NCBI GenBank assembly: GCA_003486225.1
Contig: DNGN01000078.1
Location: 1-9,225, forward strand
Source: Chloroflexota bacterium
GTDB lineage: Bacteria; Chloroflexota; Anaerolineae; Anaerolineales; UBA11579
DNA length: 9,225 bases
Direction: 5' to 3'
The first letter of the stretch is position 1. Every line of letters starts with the position of its first letter. The translations under genes were made by a program, and so were the position numbers. Below are positions 1 to 6,228 of this stretch, in pieces. The notes under the pieces were generated by a model that saw nothing but the letters and a program-made list of their open reading frames with translations, made no database searches and was not told where the DNA came from.

Positions 1-899
1 GTCATATAGCACCCGGTGATATACGGAGGATAAGGATACTCGTATTCAGTCGCTTTGGAAAGGTATTTGGAGAGCGCGATTGAATTCGGGTCGAGTGGCT
101 CGCCTGCCGGGTAAAATCCGGGAGCCGCGGCGTGGTAGCTGATCACCGCAACCACCGGGTTTTCCAGCACAAAAGCCATCAGGGCAATCGTTTCAGGTTC
201 CGATGCCGCGTGCGGCCCGGCATTCAGCTCCAGCAGATCCCAGCACCCATCCCGGTTCCACGTGGCCGACCAACCGACCGGGAAACTGCGGTTCAGATCC
301 ACATTATTGGCATTCGCCCGTCCCTCTTTTTTATGCGGCATGGTCTCACCATCCGGGTTTAAGGAGCGCAGGATGAATAAAGTCGCATCGTCTGGCACCG
401 CCGCTGGTCGGCGGGAAAAATACGTAATCAGCTGATCTGCCAGCTCGATCGTGTTGATCTCATACCCCCCATGAATCCCCCCAACCACCAGATATTTACG
501 CTCGCCCTGCCCGAAGCGCCAGACCTCGATTGGCCGATTTTGCACCGAATACCCAATCACCAGCGGTCCTTCCCACAGCGCATCGCTGGTGGGCACCATG
601 GTCGGGAAGACAATTGGTGTCGGGGAAGGACCGGCAGTTTGGGTCGGGATCAATGCCGGGGTGTTGGTCGGCAGCACATCGGTGGCAAGTGGTGTAAAAG
701 TTGGCAGCAGCGTGGCGGTTGGAGGTGCGTAGCTGGGCAGTTGTTGTATCGCTGCCAGGTCGGTTTCAGCCAGCGTTGCTGTAGAGGGTGAAAAACCTGC
801 CAGGAAAAACAGCAGCCCGCCCCCAATCAACACAACGCCTAACCATATTCCCCCGACTATCCAACCCAGTTTCGCCTGGCTTTTGCTCTGCTTGCTCAT
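1..899 (-). CDS. Membrane-anchored M14-family zinc carboxypeptidase (C-terminus cut by window edge)
   Basis: The visible 299 residues begin with a short basic stretch and one membrane helix (about 12-36), then a Thr/Pro-rich linker (about 55-105), then a catalytic domain placed outside the cell. M14 family hallmarks are in order: GGIHGGYE (141-147, first zinc motif), RSLNPDG (178-184), an asparagine-rich stretch leading to VDLNRSFP (200-207, the substrate-binding Asn-Arg pair), and SYH (254-256, third zinc ligand). The catalytic Glu near the C-terminus would lie beyond position 1. M14 enzymes remove C-terminal residues from peptides or trim peptidoglycan stem peptides; the substrate here is unknown. 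The start ATG (897-899) has GGAGG (complement of 907-911) 7 nt upstream. An oddity is that the first zinc motif reads H-x3-E instead of the usual H-x2-E. The family call is firm, the substrate is not. Confidence 0.88.
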   Translation of the reverse strand, partial: MSKQSKSQAKLGWIVGGIWLGVVLIGGGLLFFLAGFSPSTATLAETDLAAIQQLPSYAPPTATLLPTFTPLATDVLPTNTPALIPTQTAGPSPTPIVFPTMVPTSDALWEGPLVIGYSVQNRPIEVWRFGQGERKYLVVGGIHGGYEINTIELADQLITYFSRRPAAVPDDATLFILRSLNPDGETMPHKKEGRANANNVDLNRSFPVGWSATWNRDGCWDLLELNAGPHAASEPETIALMAFVLENPVVAVISYHAAAPGFYPAGEPLDPNSIALSKYLSKATEYEYPYPPYITGCYM

Positions 900-935
900 T
901 AAGATGCCTCCATACCAATAAACTCCTGATTTTTT

Positions 936-941
936 ATTGTA
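936..941 (-). promoter_or_regulatory. Candidate -10 hexamer (TACAAT) for the M14 peptidase gene
   Basis: On the minus strand TACAAT lies 36 nt before the ATG at 899, which would give a leader of about 30 nt containing the GGAGG ribosome site. No good -35 hexamer is visible at a 17 nt spacing (CTAGCC). The -35 position falls inside the palindrome at 954-966. Confidence 0.35.
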
Positions 942-953
942 CTCAAAAAATCA

Positions 954-966
954 ATCTAGGCTAGAT
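954..966. promoter_or_regulatory. 13 bp palindrome, possible operator
   Basis: ATCTAG-G-CTAGAT is a perfect palindrome with 6 bp arms around one central base. It overlaps the place where the -35 element of the minus-strand M14 peptidase promoter should lie, so it could be a repressor or activator site. No regulator is known, and the arms are short enough that chance is possible. Confidence 0.25.
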
Positions 967-1075
967 GCGGGCCTGGTGGAATTTTGGAACCTTGGGTCCA
1001 TCAGCCCCCACAAATTTTCAGAATCACCGCATGGGGAAAAAAAATATCCTCCGGTCTGGCTGGGATGATGGATAC

Positions 1076-1106
1076 AAAAAACGGGCGGGAGATCTCTCCC
1101 GCCCGT
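1076..1106 (-). terminator. Rho-independent terminator of the NBR1-domain lipoprotein gene
   Basis: ACGGGCGGGAGA (1081-1092) pairs perfectly with TCTCCCGCCCGT (1095-1106). Read on the minus strand, the GC-rich stem is followed by a run of six T (complement of 1076-1081). It starts about 17 nt beyond the stop codon of the gene ending at 1123, as a classical intrinsic terminator would, and isolates that gene from the M14 peptidase gene. Confidence 0.93.
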
Positions 1107-1122
1107 TTGAAAAATTTTGGGA

Positions 1123-2154
1123 CTAGTTACATTTCACCGAGAAATTGACCGGTTCTGATGTATAGGTATTTGAACCAACCGCCTCAACCTTGACCGTCGC
1201 ATTCACGGAATTTGCTGAGAACAAGGTATAGGTGTATGTCACAGTATACCCGCCTGAAAAATTAACACTATATTCCGGCGGAGCGTCAAATTTGTAGCCG
1301 GAAGGAGAGATCACACCAAATTTAAGGTTGAAATCCACATTGCCCTGATTGGCCGTGGTCACGGTATAGGTGAAGGTCAGTTGGGCAGGGCAGCTGCCGG
1401 TATATTTGGGAGTATCCACTGAGACCGTCGCTTTAGTGATTTTCGCCCCACCCGGAATACCGCCAGTCCCGCTGGTGCCGCCGTCACCCGCATCACTCAC
1501 CGATTTGATGATCATGAACATGGTGAAATACTTTCCCTCTTCCGCCACCCCAACCCGCTCGCCATCCGCGTTCTTCAGGATCCAATAGCTGGAATATTCT
1601 CCAACGGCGTTGGGCACGGTGAAGTCTACCGAGATATCCACAAAATCGTTGGGTTTCACCGATTGGGGCAGTTTGATCTGGGTTGGTGCACCCAATTTCT
1701 CCCCTTTCTCAAATTCGATCGTGTAATCCGTGGACCAGGTGGTGGTTCCGATATTCCGCACTCGCCAGGTCTTCGTAATGGTATCTCCACCTTCAAATTC
1801 ACTGTAATCGGGGATGGTCACATCCGCGATGAATTCTGCCTTGTCCTCACCGATCTCTTGTCCTTCTTTGGTTGGGGTAACCGACACCTCCTGGGTAGCC
1901 GCTGGGGTGCTTGCACCACCCTGTTCTCCAGTTGTACTGGTCGGTTCAGCCCCATCTGCTGCTTGTGTGGCGGTGGAAACTGGTGCCTCGGGGGTCTCGG
2001 TTGCCTGCTCCTGCACAACGGCATTGACCGTCTGAGCCGCGGCTGTCTGCTGTGACACATCATCAGGCGTTTCCGGCAGATTGCAGCCAGCCAAGATCAG
2101 AACCAGGATCCCCAGCAGGATAATTTTCAGCCTAGCATATTGAAGGTGTTTCAT
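1123..2154 (-). CDS. Lipoprotein with NBR1-type (four-tryptophan) Ig-like domain
   Basis: A 343-residue exported lipoprotein. A signal peptide ends in the lipobox LAGC (Cys24), followed by a Thr/Pro/Ala/Glu-rich linker (about 25-105). Residues about 105-217 match the Ig-like domain named after the eukaryotic autophagy receptor NBR1: KTWRVRNIGTTTW (128-140, Trp130 and Trp140), a strand-rich middle, and YWILKN (190-195, Trp191). A Gly-rich hinge (about 222-237) leads to a second beta-rich domain (238-343) of unknown family. Its cysteines at 255 and 342 flank it and could form a disulfide. The role is probably binding at the cell surface; no catalytic residues are seen. The start has AGGAG (complement of 2160-2164) 5 nt upstream. 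The gene stands alone, divergent from the next gene and closed by a terminator. Confidence 0.88.
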   Translation of the reverse strand: MKHLQYARLKIILLGILVLILAGCNLPETPDDVSQQTAAAQTVNAVVQEQATETPEAPVSTATQAADGAEPTSTTGEQGGASTPAATQEVSVTPTKEGQEIGEDKAEFIADVTIPDYSEFEGGDTITKTWRVRNIGTTTWSTDYTIEFEKGEKLGAPTQIKLPQSVKPNDFVDISVDFTVPNAVGEYSSYWILKNADGERVGVAEEGKYFTMFMIIKSVSDAGDGGTSGTGGIPGGAKITKATVSVDTPKYTGSCPAQLTFTYTVTTANQGNVDFNLKFGVISPSGYKFDAPPEYSVNFSGGYTVTYTYTLFSANSVNATVKVEAVGSNTYTSEPVNFSVKCN

Positions 2155-2451
2155 ACATTCTCCTATCTATGGAAAAATTCAGGTCAGCCATACTCTAACC
2201 TAAAAATTTGAACCCACATGACCGATTTAAAATGGTTTATGAACGAAACCAGGTTTTGTTTCCTCAAATTATACAACCTAAAAACGTTTTTTTTTGGCCT
2301 TAGGTTCCCATATTATCCAAAGATTAAAAAATTTCTCATTAACCCATCGCCGCCACATATATATCCGGCATTCACCAACGACCAATTGTGCAACGCAATC
2401 GACACAAATTTCCAACAGATTTTGAACTCAAGCCTGCATTATACTGGTGCT
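2155..2451. other. AT-rich divergent intergenic region with a T9 tract and small repeats
   Basis: This spacer lies between two divergent lipoprotein genes and must hold both promoters. AACCTAAAAA occurs twice as a direct repeat (2197-2206 and 2275-2284). The second copy also pairs with TTAGGTT (2300-2306) across a nine-T run (2287-2295), giving a 7 bp inverted repeat. I see no RNA gene. An open frame reads through from 2218 into the next gene, but it lacks a ribosome site and would bury the lipoprotein signal, so I do not treat it as coding. Confidence 0.5.
2440..2445 (+). promoter_or_regulatory. -10 hexamer (TATACT) placed for a leaderless transcript
   Basis: TATACT ends exactly 6 nt before the ATG at 2452, so transcription would start on the A of the start codon. 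There is no Shine-Dalgarno sequence ahead of this gene (GGTGCT only). No canonical -35 is seen at 17 nt (AGATTT). The same geometry recurs at 8057-8062 and 9203-9208. Confidence 0.5.
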
Positions 2452-2904
2452 ATGAAAAAGATCCTAATCCTGCTGCTTATCTTCACCGCCTTGCTTTCCA
2501 GCTGCCGTCAGAACCTTCAAGAAAATGACCCGCTGGTCAACAACCGCGAGCCTTCGGAGCCATCCAACACCGGCCAATCCTCCCAGGAAGGTCAAACCCA
2601 AAATGATCCGGAGATTGACCCGGCAGATCCCTCTGCGGAACAGCCCCTGGAAACCTTGGGCCCTGATTGTTATGGGGAGCAAACACACCCCATTGGACAG
2701 TCCATCGCGGATCTCTATCCAGACCAAACCGACTATCAGGCAGTCATGACCTGGTTCTGCAATGGCTTTTTATTTGAGGATATTCTCACCGCCCTGCAAA
2801 CCGCAGACGGATCAGACTTTACAGCCGGGGATCTGCTGGACAAGGTTAAAAACGGTCAAACCTGGGATGAGATTTGGGCTGAGATCGGTTTCCTTTCTCC
2901 CTGA
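2452..2904 (+). CDS. Small lipoprotein with C-terminal WFC/KNGxxW domain (unassigned)
   Basis: A 150-residue protein. The signal peptide ends in LLSSC (lipobox, Cys18), followed by a polar, Asn/Gln/Pro/Glu-rich linker (19-70). The C-terminal domain (about 71-148) carries CYGE (Cys73), HP (79-80), WFCNG (101-105), a TAL helix (113-115), and KNGQTWDEIW (133-142). The same pattern occurs in the next gene, so the two are adjacent paralogues over this domain. I do not recognise a named family and assign no function. Cys73 and Cys103 are both conserved between the pair and could form a disulfide outside the cell. I chose the ATG at 2452 over upstream in-frame starts because it gives a clean lipoprotein signal and sits 6 nt after a -10 hexamer. 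The 96 bp gap to the next gene has no terminator, so co-transcription is possible. Confidence 0.8.
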   Translation: MKKILILLLIFTALLSSCRQNLQENDPLVNNREPSEPSNTGQSSQEGQTQNDPEIDPADPSAEQPLETLGPDCYGEQTHPIGQSIADLYPDQTDYQAVMTWFCNGFLFEDILTALQTADGSDFTAGDLLDKVKNGQTWDEIWAEIGFLSP

Positions 2905-2935
2905 TCGTTCCGAACATATCTCAGCACTGTAATGG

Positions 2936-2964
2936 TTGGTGAGGTTTTTCGTTAATTTTAATGT
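2936..2964 (+). promoter_or_regulatory. Weak candidate promoter (TTGGTG / TAATGT)
   Basis: TTGGTG (2936-2941) and TAATGT (2959-2964) are separated by 17 nt, upstream of the GGAGG at 2991-2995. Both hexamers are only partial matches to the consensus, so this could simply be read-through territory from the upstream gene. Confidence 0.25.
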
Positions 2965-3000
2965 ATGTTGCTCAGTCTTTTTACCTGGTTGGAGGCTAAC

Positions 3001-3735
3001 ATGAACAAAACTTTGAAAGCCGGCGTTATTTTGGTGGTTGCAGCCCTGCTGGTGCTGCTGCCGGCCAGTCTGGTCCTGGCAGATGCCAAGGGCAATGTCA
3101 AAGGGGTGGTCGATGAAGTAGCTGGAGATGGCAGCTCCTTGACGTTGACGACCAAAAATGGAGCCGTAACCGTGTTACCTCCAGAAGGCTTTTCCTTTGA
3201 AGACACTTTAGCAGGAAAGACCATCATGGCCAAAGGCTATTGGGCCCAGGACCAATTCCAGGCAGAAACGATCAAAGAGATCGGTGCTGGAGATGACAAA
3301 GACGAAGATGATGATGACGGAGACGATGGAGAGAGCTTCCAGAACGCCTTTTGTACGGGTGAGAAAGAAGGCAACCACCCGCTGGTGGCCAAGATCGTCG
3401 CCAGGTATGGCGATGCCGTCCCAACCGCGGATGGCACAACATCAGAAGACCTGATAAAAGGCTGGTTCTGCGAGGGGCACAGTTTTGGCCAGATCATGCT
3501 GGCCCTCACCACCCATATGTTGGATCCGGAGAGTGACCCATACCAGTTGCTGCTGGAGCGTAAGAACGGCCGGGGTTGGGGCCAAATCTGGAAGGATAAA
3601 TTCCTGATCGGCAGCGAGCGTGAAGGAATGCCGCCCGGATGGGTTCACAAACCAGGTTTCGGCTCGCTGCAAGAAAACCAAAATCAACCGGGGTTTGTCC
3701 CTCCCGGCCTGAAAAAGAAAACTCCAACTCCCTAA
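3001..3735 (+). CDS. Exported protein: DUF5666-like domain, acidic linker, WFC/KNGxxW domain
   Basis: A 244-residue protein with a cleavable signal peptide (about 1-27, VLA then DAKG), not a lipobox. Residues about 30-95 resemble the small beta-barrel DUF5666 type: GNVKGVVDEV, a LTLTTKNGAVTV stretch, then GYWAQDQFQAETIKEI. A highly acidic linker (98-112, mostly Asp/Glu) follows. The domain at about 115-203 mirrors the upstream lipoprotein: CTGE (Cys118), HP (126-127), WFCEG (155-159), LALTT (167-171), KNGRGWGQIW (188-197). The tail is Pro/Gly/Asn-rich and ends in KKKTPTP. GGAGG lies 5 nt before the ATG at 3001, which decides against a start 12 codons upstream. The gene ends before a strong terminator. 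Function is unknown; the acidic linker might bind metal ions, but this is a guess. Confidence 0.85.
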   Translation: MNKTLKAGVILVVAALLVLLPASLVLADAKGNVKGVVDEVAGDGSSLTLTTKNGAVTVLPPEGFSFEDTLAGKTIMAKGYWAQDQFQAETIKEIGAGDDKDEDDDDGDDGESFQNAFCTGEKEGNHPLVAKIVARYGDAVPTADGTTSEDLIKGWFCEGHSFGQIMLALTTHMLDPESDPYQLLLERKNGRGWGQIWKDKFLIGSEREGMPPGWVHKPGFGSLQENQNQPGFVPPGLKKKTPTP

Positions 3736-3769
3736 GGCAACTTCCCTGAGCCAATATGCTTAAAATGCC

Positions 3770-3800
3770 GGGCAGCCAGCAAATGCTGGCTGCCCTTTTT
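3770..3800 (+). terminator. Rho-independent terminator between convergent genes
   Basis: GGGCAGCCAGC (3770-3780), loop AAAT, GCTGGCTGCCC (3785-3795), then TTTTT (3796-3800). The 11 bp stem is perfect and begins 34 nt after the stop codon at 3735. On the minus strand the stem is followed by only a weak T tract (ATTTT), so it may slow transcripts from the convergent gene ending at 3866, but it is mainly a plus-strand terminator. Confidence 0.95.
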
Positions 3801-3804
3801 GATG

Positions 3805-3823
3805 ATCTCAGAGGCTCTGAGAT
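3805..3823. repeat. 19 bp palindrome ATCTCAGAG-G-CTCTGAGAT
   Basis: Two perfect 9 bp arms surround a single central base, just past the terminator and 42 bp from the stop of the minus-strand gene at 3866. No T run follows it on either strand, so it is not a normal terminator. It could be an RNA-stabilising 3' hairpin for the minus-strand mRNA or a protein site. Confidence 0.45.
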
Positions 3824-3865
3824 GAGGAGAGAAATTGTATTGCAACTTCCAAGCAAGAGGAGGGG

Positions 3866-4054
3866 TTACTCTTCTGCTTCGCTTTTCTTCCGGTCGATCA
3901 TGCGCCCCATATAAAACCACAGCACAACCGCCCCAATCCATCCTACACGATCTCCCATGGAGACAGAAGAAGGAAATAAAGACGGGATCATTAAGACTGC
4001 TGTACCGCGCAGCAGCCACCGGTAGATGTTTTTCAGGTTGCTTTTCCAGTTCAT
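3866..4054 (-). CDS. Small (62-residue) membrane protein, unknown function
   Basis: Two hydrophobic segments (about 15-30 and 37-50) are separated by a short polar turn, with a basic N-terminus (MNWKSNLKNIYRWLLR) and a charged C-terminus (DRKKSEAEE). The topology is probably two helices with both ends in the cytoplasm. I recognise no family. Evidence that it is real: AAGGG (complement of 4063-4067) 8 nt before the ATG, a membrane-protein composition with flanking positive charges, and placement 58 bp downstream of another minus-strand gene without a terminator between them, suggesting an operon. It could still be a chance frame. Confidence 0.6.
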   Translation of the reverse strand: MNWKSNLKNIYRWLLRGTAVLMIPSLFPSSVSMGDRVGWIGAVVLWFYMGRMIDRKKSEAEE

Positions 4055-4112
4055 TGTTGCATCCCTTCGCTCAAAACACTACAACACAATCTGACCTCAA
4101 AAGTTGCAAATT

Positions 4113-4550
4113 TCAGGCCAAACTATCCGATTTGATAGCTATCCCGGTTTTTCCCTCCTTTTCCATCTCAATCAGCACCAAGATCTGTTCTGCCAGCTGA
4201 CGCCCCAGGATGAACCAAGCGGTATCGGCAGGCTCATCCGAATCCGCTTGCTCCATCTCATTCAGGGTTTTCAAGACCAGGCGTGCTGCACCGGTGGCTT
4301 TCGCCCCAGCCTGCTTGTCCAGGGCCATCTGAGCTTGCACATCCACGATCTGCTGGCGGATCTGCGCAATGCGGCTGCTTGTTGAGTCGGCTCCCTTAAG
4401 CCCTGGCTCCACACCAGCCGGGCACAGCTTTTCTACCTCCTCAGCGGATACCCAGCGGCCAGAGCCAACTTCCCGGTATTCCACCTTGACCTGCCGCCAG
4501 ACCTCCCGTCCATCCACCAGACGAATTTTTGCCCTTGCATCATCGCTCAT
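4113..4550 (-). CDS. Conserved-looking soluble protein of unknown function (145 aa)
   Basis: There is no signal peptide or membrane segment, so this is likely cytoplasmic. The N-terminal part (about 6-40) is strand-like and ends in RWVSAEEVEKLCPAG. The middle (59-105) is strongly helical with heptad-like hydrophobics (RIAQIRQQIVDVQAQMALDK), suggesting a coiled coil. A second helix covers about 111-132 (AWFILGRQLAEQILVLIEME). I recognise no family and see no catalytic motif. The start is supported by a strong GGAGG (complement of 4556-4560) 5 nt ahead. The gene is divergent from the TPR lipoprotein gene and probably heads a two-gene unit with the small membrane protein downstream. Confidence 0.75.
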   Translation of the reverse strand: MSDDARAKIRLVDGREVWRQVKVEYREVGSGRWVSAEEVEKLCPAGVEPGLKGADSTSSRIAQIRQQIVDVQAQMALDKQAGAKATGAARLVLKTLNEMEQADSDEPADTAWFILGRQLAEQILVLIEMEKEGKTGIAIKSDSLA

Positions 4551-4616
4551 CTCCCCCTCCTTTGATCAAGGCCATTTTAAATCCAGGATGATTCTGGAAA
4601 ACCTGTTTTGGGCAAT

Positions 4617-4633
4617 TGTCAAACCTCTTGACA
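4617..4633. promoter_or_regulatory. Inverted repeat TGTCAA-N5-TTGACA in the divergent promoter region
   Basis: TGTCAA (4617-4622) and TTGACA (4628-4633) form a perfect 6 bp inverted repeat. Each arm reads as a consensus -35 TTGACA on one strand, so the element could serve both divergent genes. I do not find a well-placed -10 for either, so its role as promoter or operator remains open. Confidence 0.3.
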
Positions 4634-4650
4634 GGAATGGAATGAAGCAC

Positions 4651-4707
4651 AACTGCCAAAAACTGCCAATTTTTTTTCACCCTAAAGGGTGGCGCGTTTT
4701 GGCAGTT
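4651..4707. promoter_or_regulatory. Three AACTGCCAA-type boxes, two forming a long inverted repeat
   Basis: AACTGCCAAAA (4651-4661) is followed at once by AACTGCCAA (4661-4669), then an 8-9 T run, a hairpin CACCC-TAAA-GGGTG (4679-4692), and the exact inverse TTTTGGCAGTT (4697-4707). The whole lies 50-108 bp upstream of the TPR lipoprotein start. Three copies of one sequence around a promoter region suggest a multi-site operator; a cruciform or attenuator hairpin is the alternative. Confidence 0.4.
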
Positions 4708-4716
4708 AAGTTTTCT

Positions 4717-4722
4717 TACAAT
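4717..4722 (+). promoter_or_regulatory. Candidate -10 hexamer (TACAAT) for the TPR lipoprotein gene
   Basis: TACAAT lies 36 nt before the ATG at 4759, giving a leader of about 30 nt that holds GGAGG. TTGGCA (4699-4704) is only 12 nt upstream, too close for a normal -35. The geometry is the same as at 936-941. Confidence 0.35.
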
Positions 4723-4758
4723 GGAGCTAAGACTTTTCTTAGAAAAATGGAGGCTGTG

Positions 4759-6066
4759 ATGAAAAGAATCTGTTTAGTTTTTGTTTTGTTGAGCCTGCTG
4801 CTGGCAGGTTGTGGTGCATCCAATACGCCTGCCGAACCCCAGAAAGTTAAACCTACCGACACTCAAGTTCCCCCCACCCCCACTCCTGAACCAACCGCGA
4901 CTCCGACTCCAGAGCCATCCGCCACACCACCCCCAACACCCACTCCTGAACCAACCTTGGTGCCGTTAAATGATTTAATTGAGGAGATGACTGAATTGAA
5001 GGCCTTATGGGATGCCGAGGTTGCAGAATTTGAAGGGGGTTACTACAGATGGGCAATTGGCCTGGCCAATACCATTTTAGATAAATGGGCAGAAGAATAT
5101 CCTTATATGTATTCCAACAGGGCAGATTCGTATGCTAATCTGGGTGATTTTGATCTAGCGATCAAAGATCTAGAAACCGCTGCTAAGCTGCCGTATATGA
5201 AGGAATTTAAACATTCCATGGAAAACCCTGACATTGGAGAATTTATTTACACTGAGGATGAGATAAATACTATTGCAAATCTCTATAACAACCTCTGCTG
5301 GTATCTTGCGATTACCAACCAACCAGATCGCGCCTTACCTTATTGTGAAGAGGCAGTAGAACTCTTCCCCTCAATAGTAATCCTTGACAGCCGTGCTGTG
5401 GTTTATGCCATGCTCGGAAAAACTGAGGAAGCCATCAGCGATTTTGAACAAGTCTTTGCCCTGGCGGAAGACGATCCTTTTGGGTTTTATACCGACCTTG
5501 TTGACGAAAGAAAACTGTGGGCCACCGCTTTGCAGAACGGAGAGGATCCCTTCACCCCTGAAGTACTCGAAATCCTAAAGCAAGAAACAATTGACCCAGA
5601 CGCATATCCAGACCCAGAATTGTTGGAAGATTTTTCCGGACAGCATTTCACAAAGATACTTGAACAGGATGGTTTTGTACTGGTGGATAGTGGTGTCAAC
5701 GACAGCGGGGTTGAATACAAGTTTTATGGGCTGGTAGCTGGTGAGTGCATGATCCGTGTGGTACTTTTTGATCCTGATCAGGAGTTTACCCAGGCAAAAA
5801 TGATTCTTAACGGATGCTCAGATGAACAATATCTGGCAGAACTTCGGTGGTTCGTCAAATTTTTGCTGTGGGAGGATCCAAGAGCAGATGCTGATTGTGT
5901 CTATCTTGGCCAATGGCGTGGTTGGGAACTCACCATGCTGCCTAAATTGATGACTGGTGAAGTCCAGGCGACTGATGAATTCAAATTACGTGATGTCAAA
6001 TTCGTCGCAGAACACGAATTGGATCAGGAAGGCAATAACTGGATTACCCTTTATGGATATAAATGA
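4759..6066 (+). CDS. TPR-repeat lipoprotein with Thr/Pro linker
   Basis: A 435-residue lipoprotein. The signal peptide ends in LLAGC (Cys18), followed by a Thr/Pro/Glu linker (about 30-68) of TPTPEPTATPTPEPS type. Helical TPR-like repeats cover about 75-146 (YSNRADSYANLGDFDLAIKD) and about 172-237 (LYNNLCWYLAITNQPDRAL, then VVYAMLGKTEEAISDFEQ). The C-terminal part (about 285-435) is mixed alpha/beta with several Trp and Cys residues (Cys330, 353, 380) and no family I recognise. TPRs mediate protein contacts; the partner is unknown. The start at 4759 is set by GGAGG (4749-4753) 5 nt ahead and by the lipoprotein signal. An in-frame extension upstream overlaps the divergent gene on the other strand and is rejected. 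Base composition is more AT-rich than in the neighbours. Confidence 0.88.
   Translation: MKRICLVFVLLSLLLAGCGASNTPAEPQKVKPTDTQVPPTPTPEPTATPTPEPSATPPPTPTPEPTLVPLNDLIEEMTELKALWDAEVAEFEGGYYRWAIGLANTILDKWAEEYPYMYSNRADSYANLGDFDLAIKDLETAAKLPYMKEFKHSMENPDIGEFIYTEDEINTIANLYNNLCWYLAITNQPDRALPYCEEAVELFPSIVILDSRAVVYAMLGKTEEAISDFEQVFALAEDDPFGFYTDLVDERKLWATALQNGEDPFTPEVLEILKQETIDPDAYPDPELLEDFSGQHFTKILEQDGFVLVDSGVNDSGVEYKFYGLVAGECMIRVVLFDPDQEFTQAKMILNGCSDEQYLAELRWFVKFLLWEDPRADADCVYLGQWRGWELTMLPKLMTGEVQATDEFKLRDVKFVAEHELDQEGNNWITLYGYK
4879..4956 (+). repeat. Direct repeat in the Thr/Pro linker (60 nt period)
   Basis: CCCACTCCTGAACCAACC occurs at 4879-4896 and again at 4939-4956, exactly 60 nt apart, so the linker has duplicated a 20-residue unit in frame. 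Such stretches commonly change length by slippage or recombination. Confidence 0.8.
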
Positions 6067-6160
6067 ACCACCATTTAAAAACGAAAGGGAGGGTCATTCC
6101 CCTTGGGTCTCAGCTCAATTCAAATTGGGATAAAAAATCGATTTATCGGAAATAAGATTA

Positions 6161-6188
6161 ATAAACCGCCCTCAAGCTTGAGGGCGGT
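6161..6188 (-). terminator. Intrinsic terminator between convergent genes
   Basis: ACCGCCCTCAAG (6165-6176) and CTTGAGGGCGGT (6177-6188) form a perfect 12 bp-arm palindrome. Read on the minus strand it is followed by a T-rich tail (TTTATTAATCTTATTT), which suits the gene ending at 6229. The plus-strand gene ending at 6066 has no other hairpin with a T run nearby and may use it as well, although its plus-strand tail (CAGGGTTTGG) is poor. Confidence 0.85.
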
Positions 6189-6228
6189 CAGGGTTTGGTA
6201 TTCATTCTTTTTCAAAAATTTTGTTAGC

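Noticed and set aside
132..791. Plus-strand open frames (76 and 106 codons) opposite the M14 peptidase
   Set aside because: They lie antisense to a gene with clear family motifs and have Arg/Gln/His-rich compositions typical of shadow frames.
1663..2055. Plus-strand frame of 130 codons opposite the NBR1-domain lipoprotein
   Set aside because: It is antisense to the linker and Ig domain of a well-supported gene, and its Cys/Gly/Trp-rich composition comes from the opposite Thr/Pro codons.
2218..2451. N-terminal extension of the small lipoprotein gene by 78 codons
   Set aside because: It has no ribosome site, an unusual AT-rich composition, and would place the lipoprotein signal in the middle of the protein. 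The ATG at 2452 fits better.
4369..4758. N-terminal extension of the TPR lipoprotein frame by 130 codons
   Set aside because: It overlaps the start half of the well-supported minus-strand gene 4113-4550, and the lipobox and GGAGG both point to 4759.
4849..4968. CRISPR-like or satellite repeat
   Set aside because: The repetition is the in-frame Thr/Pro/Glu linker of a lipoprotein with only one 60 nt period, not spaced repeats.
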